Source of the DNA: Ascaris suum
Taxonomy: Eukaryota; Nematoda; Chromadorea; Rhabditida; Ascarididae
Direction: 5' to 3'
Length of the DNA stretch: 64,000 nucleotides
NCBI GenBank assembly: GCA_013433145.1
Contig: CM024188.1
Coordinates: forward strand, 7,167,001-7,231,000
In this document: piece after piece, positions 34,413-59,180 of the stretch
Layout of the letters: each line of letters opens with the position of its first letter
Position numbering within the stretch: the stretch's first letter is position 1
Program-made: the position numbers and the translations under genes
Notes under the pieces: model-generated
Told to the model about the DNA's origin: nothing
The model's database searches: none
The model's input: only the letters and a program-made list of their open reading frames with translations

Positions 34413-37400
34413 AACATAAAGCAGCCATCGGATATTAGTTCATTCGAGGTCTATCGATTCATCACAATCGAAGCTCAGTAAGGTGCCACCAATTGAGCAA
34501 TAAGAACGTCGTTAAAGCGTTCCGTGAAATATCAGCTGTTTGAGTTTTGCGCTAAGGATCTCAACTTCCCGAATTTGGCCAGAACTATGACCTTCGAGAG
34601 AATAGTAAACAATTTCCGCGTTGCTACGGTAAAACGCCACTGTACAGGATACGTTTATGGTCGTTTTGTAACTAGCATTGGCTTATAGCCAAATGTGATG
34701 AGGCACGACCCGCATTTTTTACACCACGCGTTATTTGTAACTACGGCTAACAAAGCACTCCTTTTTCAGACTTCAAAGAAGGATGGAAAGCGCCGTCGTT
34801 TAGCCGAAAAGTGCTTGGTTGAAATAAGACCACCAAAACACTCCCTAGAGCTTACTGAATTAATATGCCTAGAATGACAGCGAAAACTGTGCATAGCCTA
34901 CCCTCCCGACCTCGTGCTTACAACCAGAAGGCGAGTCAGGACATAGACTGGGGAGAGAGAATGAAAAGTTCTCACAATGATATCTAGGAAAAAGAGCGTT
35001 ATATGGAGCAAGTAACTGGATTTTTTGATCCCTCAAGGAAGGTGAATCAGATGACGTTATGGTCGAGCAAAAATTTAGAGGAGACTTTTCTCATATACGA
35101 CTTTCAGAACCTGTTCCATAATTAACCAATGGCTTCAGAGTGGAAAATTTCCTAGTTTTGTACTCTTTTCGCAATGGCTTTGCTAATAACCAACTGCATC
35201 TAACGATAGAGATGTTACCGCTTTTGCCTTCTCCTCATTACGACGCTTTTCGCGGTTTCTTCTATGTAAAGGAATAACGGCAGGATCGTGCCGTTATTGT
35301 TATAACTTTCTCAATCCATTATCTGTTCCCTCAGTGATTCAGAAATTGTATTTCTTCAAGTTCGATTTTTTGATATGTCTACCACTGCCACTTTTTTGAG
35401 GTTATTTTATGTAATTGGTGGATTATATATGTTAAGCGAACGTATGAGTTTTATGGCTAAGGAAATGTGATGAAACATAGCCAATCCGTTGCTGTATTCT
35501 TGAAAGTAGTTTAGCAGTGATGACTAGAATCAGGTATAGAATTGCAGTAATGCCGAATAGGAACGCTTGTACCGAAAATTTTAGCATAAGTGGCTGCACG
35601 TTTGGGAGAGCACAAAAAAACCGCTCTCGCATTAAGTTTAAGAGATGGCAGTGCGTGTATTGGCTACTGCATGCCTATTGAACGACTAAATGAACCCTGT
35701 AATCGAAGTTTTTATGTTTCACCCCTTAAGCGCATAATGGAATTTATAAAAATTGTTGGCTGAGGTGAAACGCCGATCACTACAAAGTATTCTCAATGAG
35801 TTGCATGAATTTTATTACTGGAGAGGGAGGGTGAGGAAAAGAACGCACCATGCGCGTGATGGCAGCATGGCCTAGTCTTGATTTAGTTAACTCTCTTCAC
35901 CCGGGTCATACTGGGCGATAGCAACGCTTTTGGCTGTCGTATGTTTTTTCGTTCGCTTTACTGGAATTCGCAATGGCATTGAGGCGTATTTCCGTATTAG
36001 CAAGCTTGGCTGAAGTTGCAATGTTCGTTCATCGATGTTCATTAAACGTACATAAGGAAAGGCAATTTTAAATGCTTATTTTTTGTGTCCGTCATATCAG
36101 AAGGATTCGAGGTGGATGGAAATTAGCAGGCGATGCTTGCAGGGTTATTCGAAGCCACACTAAGTGAGACGAATGGGTGATGGGATACACAATTGAGCCG
36201 AATATTGCATTGAACTATTTCTTGAACTGTTCACTGCGTTTTATTAGTTTATAAATTACCGGTGATTGTATCAAAGGTTTTATATCTGTATTCCCTTCCT
36301 GTACAATCTGTTTGCCCGAATACAAAAAAATTTACTCTATTCGTCCTTTGCACCCTTCTCAACCGACTTTTATTCCTCTTTTCGGCGCCCTGCTTTCCTT
36401 TCATTTCATTTCTTTTCTGTTGTGTCATTCCCTCTTTATTTATGAAAAAAAAAATTGTTATTTAGTGATTTCATAAACCACTCGCAACTGCTTCAAACCT
36501 TTGGGTGAGTGGGATGGAGGAGCATCCTCTGCACCACCGTGGACGCACATCATTCGCGTTCATTTTTCGCGTCCTCTTCTTCAGCTTCTATTCTACCATT
36601 TACCAAATTTCAAAAGGCTTAAATGTCGTTGGTGTTAGAGTGATAGGTGAAGTGTATAGCATTCTTTGCCAGAACTGTCTGATGCGATATACTGTTTAAG
36701 GAAGTAGTATTTGTGCTACTATTTTATAACATCACTAACATCAGCTGGGAAAATACCCTTCTTTTTTATTTTTACAGGTTTTCGGCTTCAAAAGAGCAGC
36801 AAGTGAACAGTGATAACTGCACCAGCAGCGTTTTAAAGCAGTCCTCGACTGCATTCGGGGGAATATGTTTACAGCGTTTAAAAGAGAAGTGGAGAAATGG
36901 TCCTGAATTGGCAAAGAAGCCTCCCTAGAACGCCTCTGTAACGAGCAGAAGCTTTATATTGGCCGCAAGGTAATCATTTTTGGATGTTATTTGAACTTAA
37001 GATGAATTAAATTTTATTTGCTAATAAGGAAGAATTGGCATCGGTCATTCGTTAACTCGCATGTACAAGTGCATTACTCGTATTTGTAAGTAAAGTAAAG
37101 CTTTAATGGAAGTTTTTTTGAAGAGAATGTCACGCCACTAATGGAGGTCGTTCTATAAACGCTTCGGAAATATCTCAGCGCTAGCCTATGAAATTGTATT
37201 CCCTCAAAGAAGTCAACGAAGACGTCAACATTGAAATTGCCGTCGAATCGAGCAGCAGCCATCATAAGCACAACAATTCGATTGTGTTCGTGAAAACAAA
37301 TATAACGCCTCATCAAGCTGTCGTCCGAACAGAATACCACTGATCATCATAATTTCCTCGCTTCTACAGGTATCGCAATATTTTATCTCCATCCTTGAGA

Positions 37401-40400
37401 ACTGTTGGTCATAAAGCGCATTTGCGATATTATTGCGGCAAGCAAATAACGATCGCTCGTATGGCATCATAAGTGTTTTGTTTAATAATAGAGCATTTCA
37501 TCGTGTCAAATTTAAAAATATGCGGCCAAGTCGTTATCCTTTACAAAAACAATCGCAACTATTATACAAACGATTGGTGTTGCCATAGTGTAATGCCACT
37601 ATTCATGCATCTTGCATCCTTTATTCTCCTCTTCATCGCAAATAGCATATCGTTTATGCCACTAGAATGAATTCTCTAATGACCTATGGCCAAATCAAGA
37701 TTCTAACGTGATCATTATAGAAGTAACGTTAGCTCTTTGTTCCCATTGATTCTTTACCAGTATGATTGAGACGAGGAATAAAGACTTTTTGCTATGGATG
37801 AAAACTGAATTGATGGTCTCGAATTCGCCTGAAGCTTATATAGTGTACCTTTGTTGTACCACAAGTAAGACCAGTATAGCCTTCATTTTTGTTCTTCAGG
37901 ACAATGCGAGATTTCTTCCTTCTAAAAAAGCTATTTTAATGCATTCATTCGTTTTCTAACGACCATATTTGTGGTTGTAGATGTCTAGCTGAATGGATTT
38001 CCATCACCTTCTGGTAGAAGTAAAGAGTAAACCACTGTTAACAGAAGAGGGATAAGAGGTTCATTTAGGTCCTCTACGTCGACATCCACTTAAGAGATAT
38101 CTTTAAAAATATCACTTTTTGAAAGGCCATGTTGGGCATCTCCGATGCGTTTACGAAGAAAGCATGGAATGAGCTCTTTAAAAATTTTACGTACTCACAA
38201 ATGACTTTCTGCTTTTGATCGCTTCTCCACGGTGCAATACCGAGTGGCAAGGCACAATTCTAGAAGGCTTTTGTTGAAGGCAACCGTTCATCGCAAGGAG
38301 CTCATAACACTGCTTGGACAATTCATCCTTTTAATGATGTACTGCATGAAGTTTACATATTGTTGTAGCTCTCACAAGCAGTGCGCATTCCAACCAGTCG
38401 TCGCACTGCAAGCAGCCACTATCGAATCACTCCCCGCAGAGTGCACACGCGAGCGGTGCCTCCTTTGGCTCGCTTCTACGAGGCACCAAAGGCCATATCT
38501 CAAGCTTCTTCGATAGCGTCTCACAGGTTCCATTTCATCGACCTCAGTGCCGGCTAAACTTAAAAAATATGTAGCGCTACCTCATCAATGTTTCACGCTG
38601 CTACCTGGTTTCGATGGTCAAGACTCCCTTCATGAAAAACAACAGATTTCGGTCTTGTTTCCTCCCTATAAATGTCTCATGAGATTCTCTCCCTGTAGTT
38701 CGTGCAGTTGTGCAGCTGTGCTTGACTAATCTGGGCTCCGAAATCTCGACTGCCAAATGGCCTACCATTCTTTCACAATGATGTTGCGTATGGCGAGCAC
38801 TTGCTGTCACCCATAGAGACTTCCTACCGTCGCTGATCGTTGAATAGCAGCGTCGCTCCGGCCGCCGTTTCTTTCTCACATTTAACCGCGAAGTCTTCAG
38901 GTACGGCCATTGCGCAAGTTGTTTGCTGAAATTTTATTGTGCCAGGAAGCTTCCACCCAACGTAGATCTTCCGTTGGCGACTGCCTTTTAAGATTTTAAA
39001 AGCAACTTTAAGCAAACAGGGTTGAACCTTCTTCTCTCTTCTGAGGAGTTTCCGCAGCCTGTTTCACCGTTTTCAAAATTTTGCACTCCAATCCATCAGC
39101 CTCGTTCGCTCTTCCTCCCTCTCTCTAGGTGCACTCTTCCTGCATGCAGTGTTATTTTCCTCCGCTGTGGTTCCTTAATATATTGGATAACACCCAAACA
39201 ATTCCGTTTACGCGTTGTGAGGCCTAATTGTTCTATTTCAATATAGAATGGAATAATCATTGGAGAGAAAAAAGCATCGCTGTTGTCATCTCGGCGCTTT
39301 GACACCATGCATGCCAAATTCCGTGGTTTCCTAAGATTTATAAAAGAATTTGAAATATCGCTCTTCAAACTATCTAATAATCTTCTGTTGACCCCCTACC
39401 CCAATCTCGTTCTCTGTTATTCCCAGGAAAGAAATTCTCGTGCTTCTGGAGAAACAGTACATCTACTCCCTCTCTCTTGTGTACCGATCAAATAAGGCAA
39501 TCTCAGTCCACCCACTCATTCAGAAAAGGGAAGAAGGAAGAAGTAGCTCTGGATTGGTGGGTCTTCATGACATAATCGAGCGATAATCAAATGGTAAATA
39601 AGCAAGCGCTCGAAAAAATCGAAAGTTCCAAGAGCTTCAAAGAAAAACCATCCTGAAACGAAAAATCCCCGCCCGGTGCTATCCGTTCTTTTACCACTTA
39701 GAACAAATACTTATTTGTGCATCACTAAATTAAGACCGTTCTTATCAAGTTTAACCCTCAATAAATGATTTCTGACATCTTAGCAATTAGTAAGTATCAT
39801 TAATTCTGGGTGATTCACAGATGAGGGGAATAACATCTTCAATGAGGTGACTCTAAGAGTTCCGCAACATGACCTCTAACTCAGAAAAGCTTTCTTAAGA
39901 GCATCTCACGAATCATATGGCAACATGCATCTTAATTTTGTTGAAATCGCTTCAGGGAATTTCTTTTGCTTTCTCATATGCCATAATGCCATAATGAATC
40001 CAGAGGGATCTCTTTGTTTGTACGTTTGATGGATTTTCTTGTGTAGATGTTCCTTTGTATATCTGTTTGTTTATTATGCGGACCATGACCACCCGTAAGC
40101 CATGTCCTTCCTGCAAAATGTTCTGAGATCGTCCTACCGCATGTACTCACCAATACACCTGCTCTCATACGTGAGAGAGTTCTAATGTGGCTCCGATCGA
40201 AGGACTTCAGCTTGCGTAGAATTGCCTTTTGTGCCGGACCGAGGCTCTTTCAAAGCAAACAAGACTCATATACTTGGCAGTGAAGTGAGAACAGTACTCA
40301 ACGAGCTCTGTTACTGCGTGAAAGATGAGCAACAGCCTTGAGCATGAACATGCCATCTATGTGTTTGACATCAGTCACCGAATGCCCCAACGTGTCAAAC

Positions 40401-43400
40401 ATCCTGGCCCAGATAGCTGCAGTGTGAAAGACATCGAACACTGCTTCAGCACAATTGCTCCGTTCATAGAACGATGAGAAGCATTTCACCGCTTGAGAGT
40501 TCCTTCGGGATTGCACTCTCGAGATACCTTTAAACAGCAAAACCTGAGGCAATGGCACCGTGGGAAAGTATGCATCGCCGCCTATGAAGTCAACGTTCTC
40601 ACTATGAAATGGATATGACCAGAAGCAATTTTGGTTTCCGATGGGAATGTATCGTAGTGCAACATGTACACTCCAACGATTGATTATCTATAGGGCGTCA
40701 CACAGCTCTTTGCGCGTGGCGGATGCGGGCGTGCGTGCGTTCGGCTGCCTGCTTGCCGCTCTCACGCACCCGAGCAAGCAGTCAATCGATGCAAGCGGGG
40801 AACGTTCCCTATGTGCCCAGACAATGTCGCCTCACTTCGCCGGGCGCTTTCCATCTAGGAGAAGGCGTACTTCCTTTTGCTCGTGTTGCTGCCAACTCCA
40901 AATCCCTGCTATGCCTAGGTTGTTGTAATGCTTACCTTTGCAGAGCAACATCCAAAGAGCTAATCAATTAGAAGTACCATTTCGTATCCATTGTTTCCTT
41001 CGGAGTCTTCCGTCCTTAAAGCTTGAAACAAGCATTACATGAATGTATGAACAACACGTGCAACTTGACGAATTAGCCATCAATTGCAGCTGTAAATACC
41101 GCCTAATTTTTAAGAACTTGTAATATGTTATTATCAGTGCGACGCACTAAAATATGATAAGCACACCGATTGTACTACCCTATTGTTGGTGACATTTGAC
41201 TCCACTAGACGTGTAGACGCCATTCAGATTCTTTGCTGCAAGGATTTTTCGTTGTGGTAAGGCACTGAACAGTGCAATCGTTGATGCACAGTCGAGTTCA
41301 CCTTCGATTATCGCTGTGAAATTGAACGACATAGTGCCGCTAATAATTTCTTCGTAAGGTTCTGTTGGGATTGCAAGCGGTACTGCAGTTCATGGCGTGA
41401 AGGATGCGCAGGTGAAGGGAGGCGCTGGATACTGTTTGTAGGTGAAAACAGATCGCGATGATTTAAAGGAAAGGGCGATCACGAGTTCAGTCGATCGCAA
41501 TGATGATAACAAAGCCGTGCTCATGGAGCGTGCAGTTTAGATGCAAAAGCTCGTCGTCAAAGATTGCGTCCTGTGAAACGAAACCGGCTGCACTGTTTAA
41601 ATGCCGTTCAAATCCAATGAGGTATTTGCAGTGTTTGAGCGCATGTCTGTGTAGTGTCGATTTTTTTAATGTTCTCAGTCCCCGAATTTCTCTTTGTAAC
41701 CTTTCATAGAGTGACATTCAAACGTGTACCCTAGACGCCTTAGGAAAGCATGCTTTATGCCCCAGATCCTCGATGACCTGAATTGATCATACCGCCTGAA
41801 CGTCGTATCGTATTTTCTAACTGGGTTCTCGCATTTTATTAAGTAATATTGCTGTTTATTAATATAGCTACAGTTTTACTGTCTGCTTATTACCGAAATT
41901 CTATAATTGTTATGTATTGATAGTATATATGGTAAACGAATGATCCGACCAAGTTTTTTTTTAATCGGCGCAATGTCTTTATGCAACACAATGTTATATC
42001 TATGTAGACTTTTGATTGCAGTACTTTTACTATCAATGTTTTTTGCATTTAACGCTAGTGCCGTAGATGTTTCTCCACGAGTCCATCCCATAGCATTATG
42101 GAATAATAAACAGGAGTTCACGAGTATTAGCGGTGTCACTATCTCAATCTCAATATTGACAAAAAAGCACGCACTCCAAACATGTTTTTGTTGTTAATTA
42201 AGTGCATGCCCATTTTACCGAGGAAAGCTAAGTGAAGTGAGCATTTTTCTCACCGGTGGTGTCTACGTTGAGCCGAGGATGGTAATACGAGGAAGGAGAG
42301 TGCTGAGAGTCTCATATTGAACATGACAGCTCCTCCTCCTCCCCCTTCACAACCACCCTGAAGTCTGTCCAGCGCAAGCTCAAGCTAAGCACATTACGCT
42401 AACTTAGCAATGTTATGGAGTTTTCCGCATGACGTCATCAAAAGAAGAATGTCTTTGCTAAATGCCTGTCATGGGAAGCGCTTCGCGATACAGGTTCCTT
42501 TCTGCTTAATTGTAAGGAGCGGTGTGGAGTTTTTATTAGCGTAAGGGATAGATGCATTTCTTGGGCCGGTCTACGAACGAAATCATTAATCTCATGCTCA
42601 TTCGCGCGTTCTGCGCTTCTTATGAATAAGAAAACACTACTGATAGTTAATTATGGGATGTTATTTAAAGGAATTTTTTCACCTGTTGAACTTTCTGCAG
42701 CCTGTCTGGGAATAAGCGATTGAGGTTAGAGGAGGAAAGAGGGTAGAATAGAGCATTCCTGTGATAAATTTTTGATACGAGATTTCCCTTTCCTTTGGAC
42801 TTACATAGACGCTACCAAGCCATTTTCAAGTTGTTGCATGCTTTTCTCTTGCCAAATGGATAATCTTTCACTGAATTGTGAGAGAATTGTGCGGTGTCTC
42901 GTCTCATATTCTGAATATGGCGATTTGCTTTCCGCTTTCCACGAATCATTGCAAATGTCCTTGTTTCCCTTTCGAAGCTTAATTATGTACCTCCTCTGTG
43001 ATTATAATTGATGTATTTATTTCGCATCGTAAATATTCTACATTACTGTATAGGTGTAGGTCGCTTCATTGGCATACCTCTTCGAGTTATACATGTTGAT
43101 CTATTGTTGTCTGTTTTATAGCATATGTTCACATTTCCTTTTTCTAATACTGCATTTTCACTTCTCCTATGCGAAATGGCCTTTGGTCGGCGAGACGATT
43201 TACCGCTTTCTTTTATGCTTATAGAAAACACGTTTCGCGATTTTTGCAAAAAGCGCATTGTGGTAAAGCGATGTATGTGCGTTTGTCTATGTATTTCTGC
43301 GTTTTGCAGTTTCAACTTGTGAGCGATGATGATTGTGGTGATAAAATGTGATCGATATCATTGCACTGAATGTCATCCTACTACATTTTAATTTTCTTCC

Positions 43401-43792
43401 TATCGTTATTCCTCTTTATATGTGATACACATTAAACCTTTCATAGAATTTACAATGCGTTCTGCATTGCAGTACTCATTAGTGATCCGAACAAACGAAT
43501 AACTCACTCTTTTTCAATATTTCAATGATGTAATTTGCCAGAGAACAGTTTATTTTGCGCTTTTCAGTATTCGTACAACGAATTAACCGAGCTTGGTCGC
43601 GAAAGGAGCAAATTGCACCAACCCTTCTCCTTTCCACATCTCATCACTCCTTTCTCAGCAACACATCCCCGCAGTTGTGTTTTCCGAACCTACTTAACAC
43701 ATATGTTTGCTTATCTTTTTTTCACTTTGCGCTTGAAATTCTCTTTTCTGATGCTCACATGATTGCCCATAATTTTTAAACCCGATATATCC
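34413..43792. other. Sparse non-coding region between the two genes (eastern part)
   Basis: No gene supported. Small 10-bp hairpin at 35273-35298. A locally CpG-rich patch lies at about 40,700-40,870, with two overlapping plus-strand open frames (95 and 82 codons) that look compositional rather than coding. Several minus-strand open frames (for example at 37.1-37.5 and 40.3-40.6 kb) have no recognisable motif. Confidence 0.45.
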
Positions 43793-44356
43793 TCACATAT
43801 TTGCATTCACAAAGTGCACCGTGGAAAACTTATATCTGAACACATCTATATCCATATCGCTTTGTACATCTATCTGTCCGATTATTCCAAATGCTGAAAT
43901 GTTGAAAGTAGGTTTGAGTGGTAAGATTGGTATTACTCTTATTGCATTTTTAACTGCTTTTTGACAGCCAGCAATGTTTGTTGGATTGAATGTATGTATT
44001 GCAGCTTTGATTTTTAGCAGCGTTTTAACCATGGCTGGCATCAGTGTTAAGACGGGGCGAGAAGAGAGGTGAGAGTGGAAAGTATGGAGACTCGAATACA
44101 GTCTTTCGCTATATATGCTCGAGTACCCATCCATTAAGTTCCTTAATTTGAACTCTTTCATGCCAGGAAGTACAGTAGGATGCAAAATGAATCCCAACTT
44201 TTTAAGAAGCGTGGGCAATAGTATAATAGACAAATTAGGCTGCTTTTGAGTCTGTGCTGCTTCCTGAGCTTTCTTTTTGCGTTCCGGATCTCTTTCTCGT
44301 CGCTGATACTGATTGATTATATGACAGCGACTGCAAAAGGACATTATGCCAGTCAT
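43793..44356 (-). CDS. Hypothetical 187-residue open frame, function unknown
   Basis: The longest open frame in the window that is not a shadow of another gene: ATG at 44356, stop at 43793. It starts MTGIMSFCSRCHIINQYQRR and continues with a basic, Gln/Ala-rich segment (ERKKKAQEAAQTQKQ), then LLPTLLKKLGF, several more Lys-rich amphipathic stretches and an acidic end (IDVQSDMDIDVF). No signal peptide, membrane segment or known domain was recognised. A TTTTGCAG acceptor sequence lies within the first codons (near 44336), so the real coding part may begin there as an internal exon. It lies 1.3 kb upstream of jnk-1 on the other strand. An intronless single frame could equally be an old element or chance. 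Confidence 0.3.
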   Translation of the reverse strand: MTGIMSFCSRCHIINQYQRRERDPERKKKAQEAAQTQKQPNLSIILLPTLLKKLGFILHPTVLPGMKEFKLRNLMDGYSSIYSERLYSSLHTFHSHLSSRPVLTLMPAMVKTLLKIKAAIHTFNPTNIAGCQKAVKNAIRVIPILPLKPTFNISAFGIIGQIDVQSDMDIDVFRYKFSTVHFVNANM

Positions 44357-45662
44357 CTTTCATACCTTTTTCGCTCATTTAGGACTTTCTAGTTGCTGTG
44401 GAAATGACAGTGGAAGACGCTTTTAATGAAGAAGTGAAAAATGTCTGATGCGATATTTCAAGTTGTTTGCGTATACGTCATACACATTGCACGTTTTCTT
44501 TTTGAATTTTCTTCTTTTATCGAATAACCATCGTTGGCAAAGACCCCTTTAAAGGCTGTTGGAAAAATTGCTTCACTTTTGACAGATATTAGCTGTTATA
44601 ATATTTATATCCTTTAATGTACATCTTTTAGTGGCTGGCGACTTCGAGTGCGGGTAGGGAAGAAAGCGATACGGACATCGTATCCTTGGATAGTTGCGCC
44701 AGCGCATTCGATCCGCTCTTCAAAAAGTATGCTGTTTTACATACAGATTTTTTTAGTTTGATTTTGCTTTTGTGCAGATAAAGTTTGCAAAAGCGCAAGT
44801 TTTCTGAAGCAGCTGTACTGCAAGTACGTATTCAGGTTGTTTCTCGATGCGTTCACCTCACGATGCAGCGTTTTAGAAATTGATGTCTAGCATAGCCTCG
44901 AGCTAAATTCCACTCTCTGCATCTGTATTTCTCCGTGTTTCATTTTCATGAGTTTTACTATTGCTGATGTGTACATACTTTAGAAGGGAAGAGCTGTGCC
45001 GCTTTTCTGTACCTCCGTGCTGGTTGCCGGCAAATGACGAAATAAAGGCGTATTTATTTTCATAGTGCAAATGAGTACTGATATTAAGTTGAAGCTAATT
45101 TGCTGCTCTCTGAAAAACTTGCCGTTTTATTACTGCACAGCTTGTTGAGAATGCATTTATTGCAGCAGTCGAGTGCACTTTTTGCAGCGGAAGTAAAGTG
45201 CATCGTTGTTGTTTTTGTTGTCATTATTGCTCTTTTTTTATTGTTAATATTTTTATTATATTTTCATTGTTATCATTATTATTTTTAGTGTTATTGTTGT
45301 AACTCCTTTTTGGATACTCAGTTTCAACGAAGGATTATCTAAGAATGAACACCGCTAAAGTAGAACGTGACAGTCAGCGCAAAAAATAATATCCTTGTAG
45401 GTGAGCAGTTGCAGAATTGAGCTAAGCAGATGTAATTTTTACAGATCATCGTAGTTCTCTAGCGTGCTTTTAATATGATTATCGCTAGTGGAACGTTGGC
45501 GATGTTATTTGATGATAGACTCGTAAGGTGATTATATTGTAGAATTTTACTCGCATTCAACTCTTAATTGCAAAAGAAATTAATATACCTATCATAAATG
45601 CTCGTGACGTTAGGGAATTTTTCACTACGAAAATTCTGTGGAGCTCCTGCTGCAAATTCTGA
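44357..45662. other. Upstream flank of jnk-1
   Basis: No coding exon recognised. Should include jnk-1 promoter or outron sequence. TGA at 45660-45662 directly precedes the first in-frame ATG of the kinase. A T-rich TTATT/TATT stretch lies at about 45,215-45,290. No TATA or initiator element could be assigned with confidence. Confidence 0.4.
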
Positions 45663-58538
<12,876 letters not shown>

Positions 58539-59180
58539 CAATGTCCACCGGGTGTGCAACTTCGCTTAGATTGGATGTGCTGCGACAACCGTTCTCCGGG
58601 CACGTTCATCCGGTGGGCAGGCGGCGAAGGGACGTAATGAATTCGGCGAGCACTGCCCAACTGCCTCCGGGCTAGTCATCGAGCGAGTGTCGTGTCGCTC
58701 GACAGTGCGCCCCCTTGAACTCTATCTCTCCCTCTATATCGCCTGTCTGATCCCTGCGCTACATGGCGACGGCGATGCGCTTCTTGTGGCATCATCGTGA
58801 CCTCGCATGCGCACACGTTTGGTTTAGCCATATGTGTGCTCCAGAAACGACGGTGCGTGCAAGGTAGGTGGGCCGACAGTGAACGTGCTCGCCGCAGTAT
58901 TGTTGTTTTCTGTTCGCTGATTGCTCATTTTCGCTGAAGCCTCTCGAGTTGTTTCTTTCGATGGCAAGCAGCATCAGTCTTTACGCTATTGCAATGCTCG
59001 CTGTCAAATGTGATAGGGACTTTATTGAATTGTTGCACGGTTTGTGTTGTGTTGCCAGTCGCTGTCAAGGGTGGAATTGTGGCATGCTTAATGTGAAAGC
59101 TGCCTTCATTGCTCGGTATCAACACGTTCGCTCACCTCCCAATTCTTCGACACATAAATAAACTGATCCCTCTAGTCACT
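58539..59180 (+). other. Probable jnk-1 3' UTR
   Basis: The first AATAAA after the stop that I noticed on this strand is at 59157-59162, which would give a 3' UTR of about 640 nt. The first 350 bases are GC-richer than the rest. The minus-strand open frame 58403-58660 overlaps the last exon and is a shadow. Confidence 0.5.
59157..59162 (+). terminator. Candidate polyadenylation signal AATAAA for jnk-1
   Basis: Canonical hexamer 619 nt after the jnk-1 stop codon. Position fits a moderately long 3' UTR; no transcript evidence here. Confidence 0.45.
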
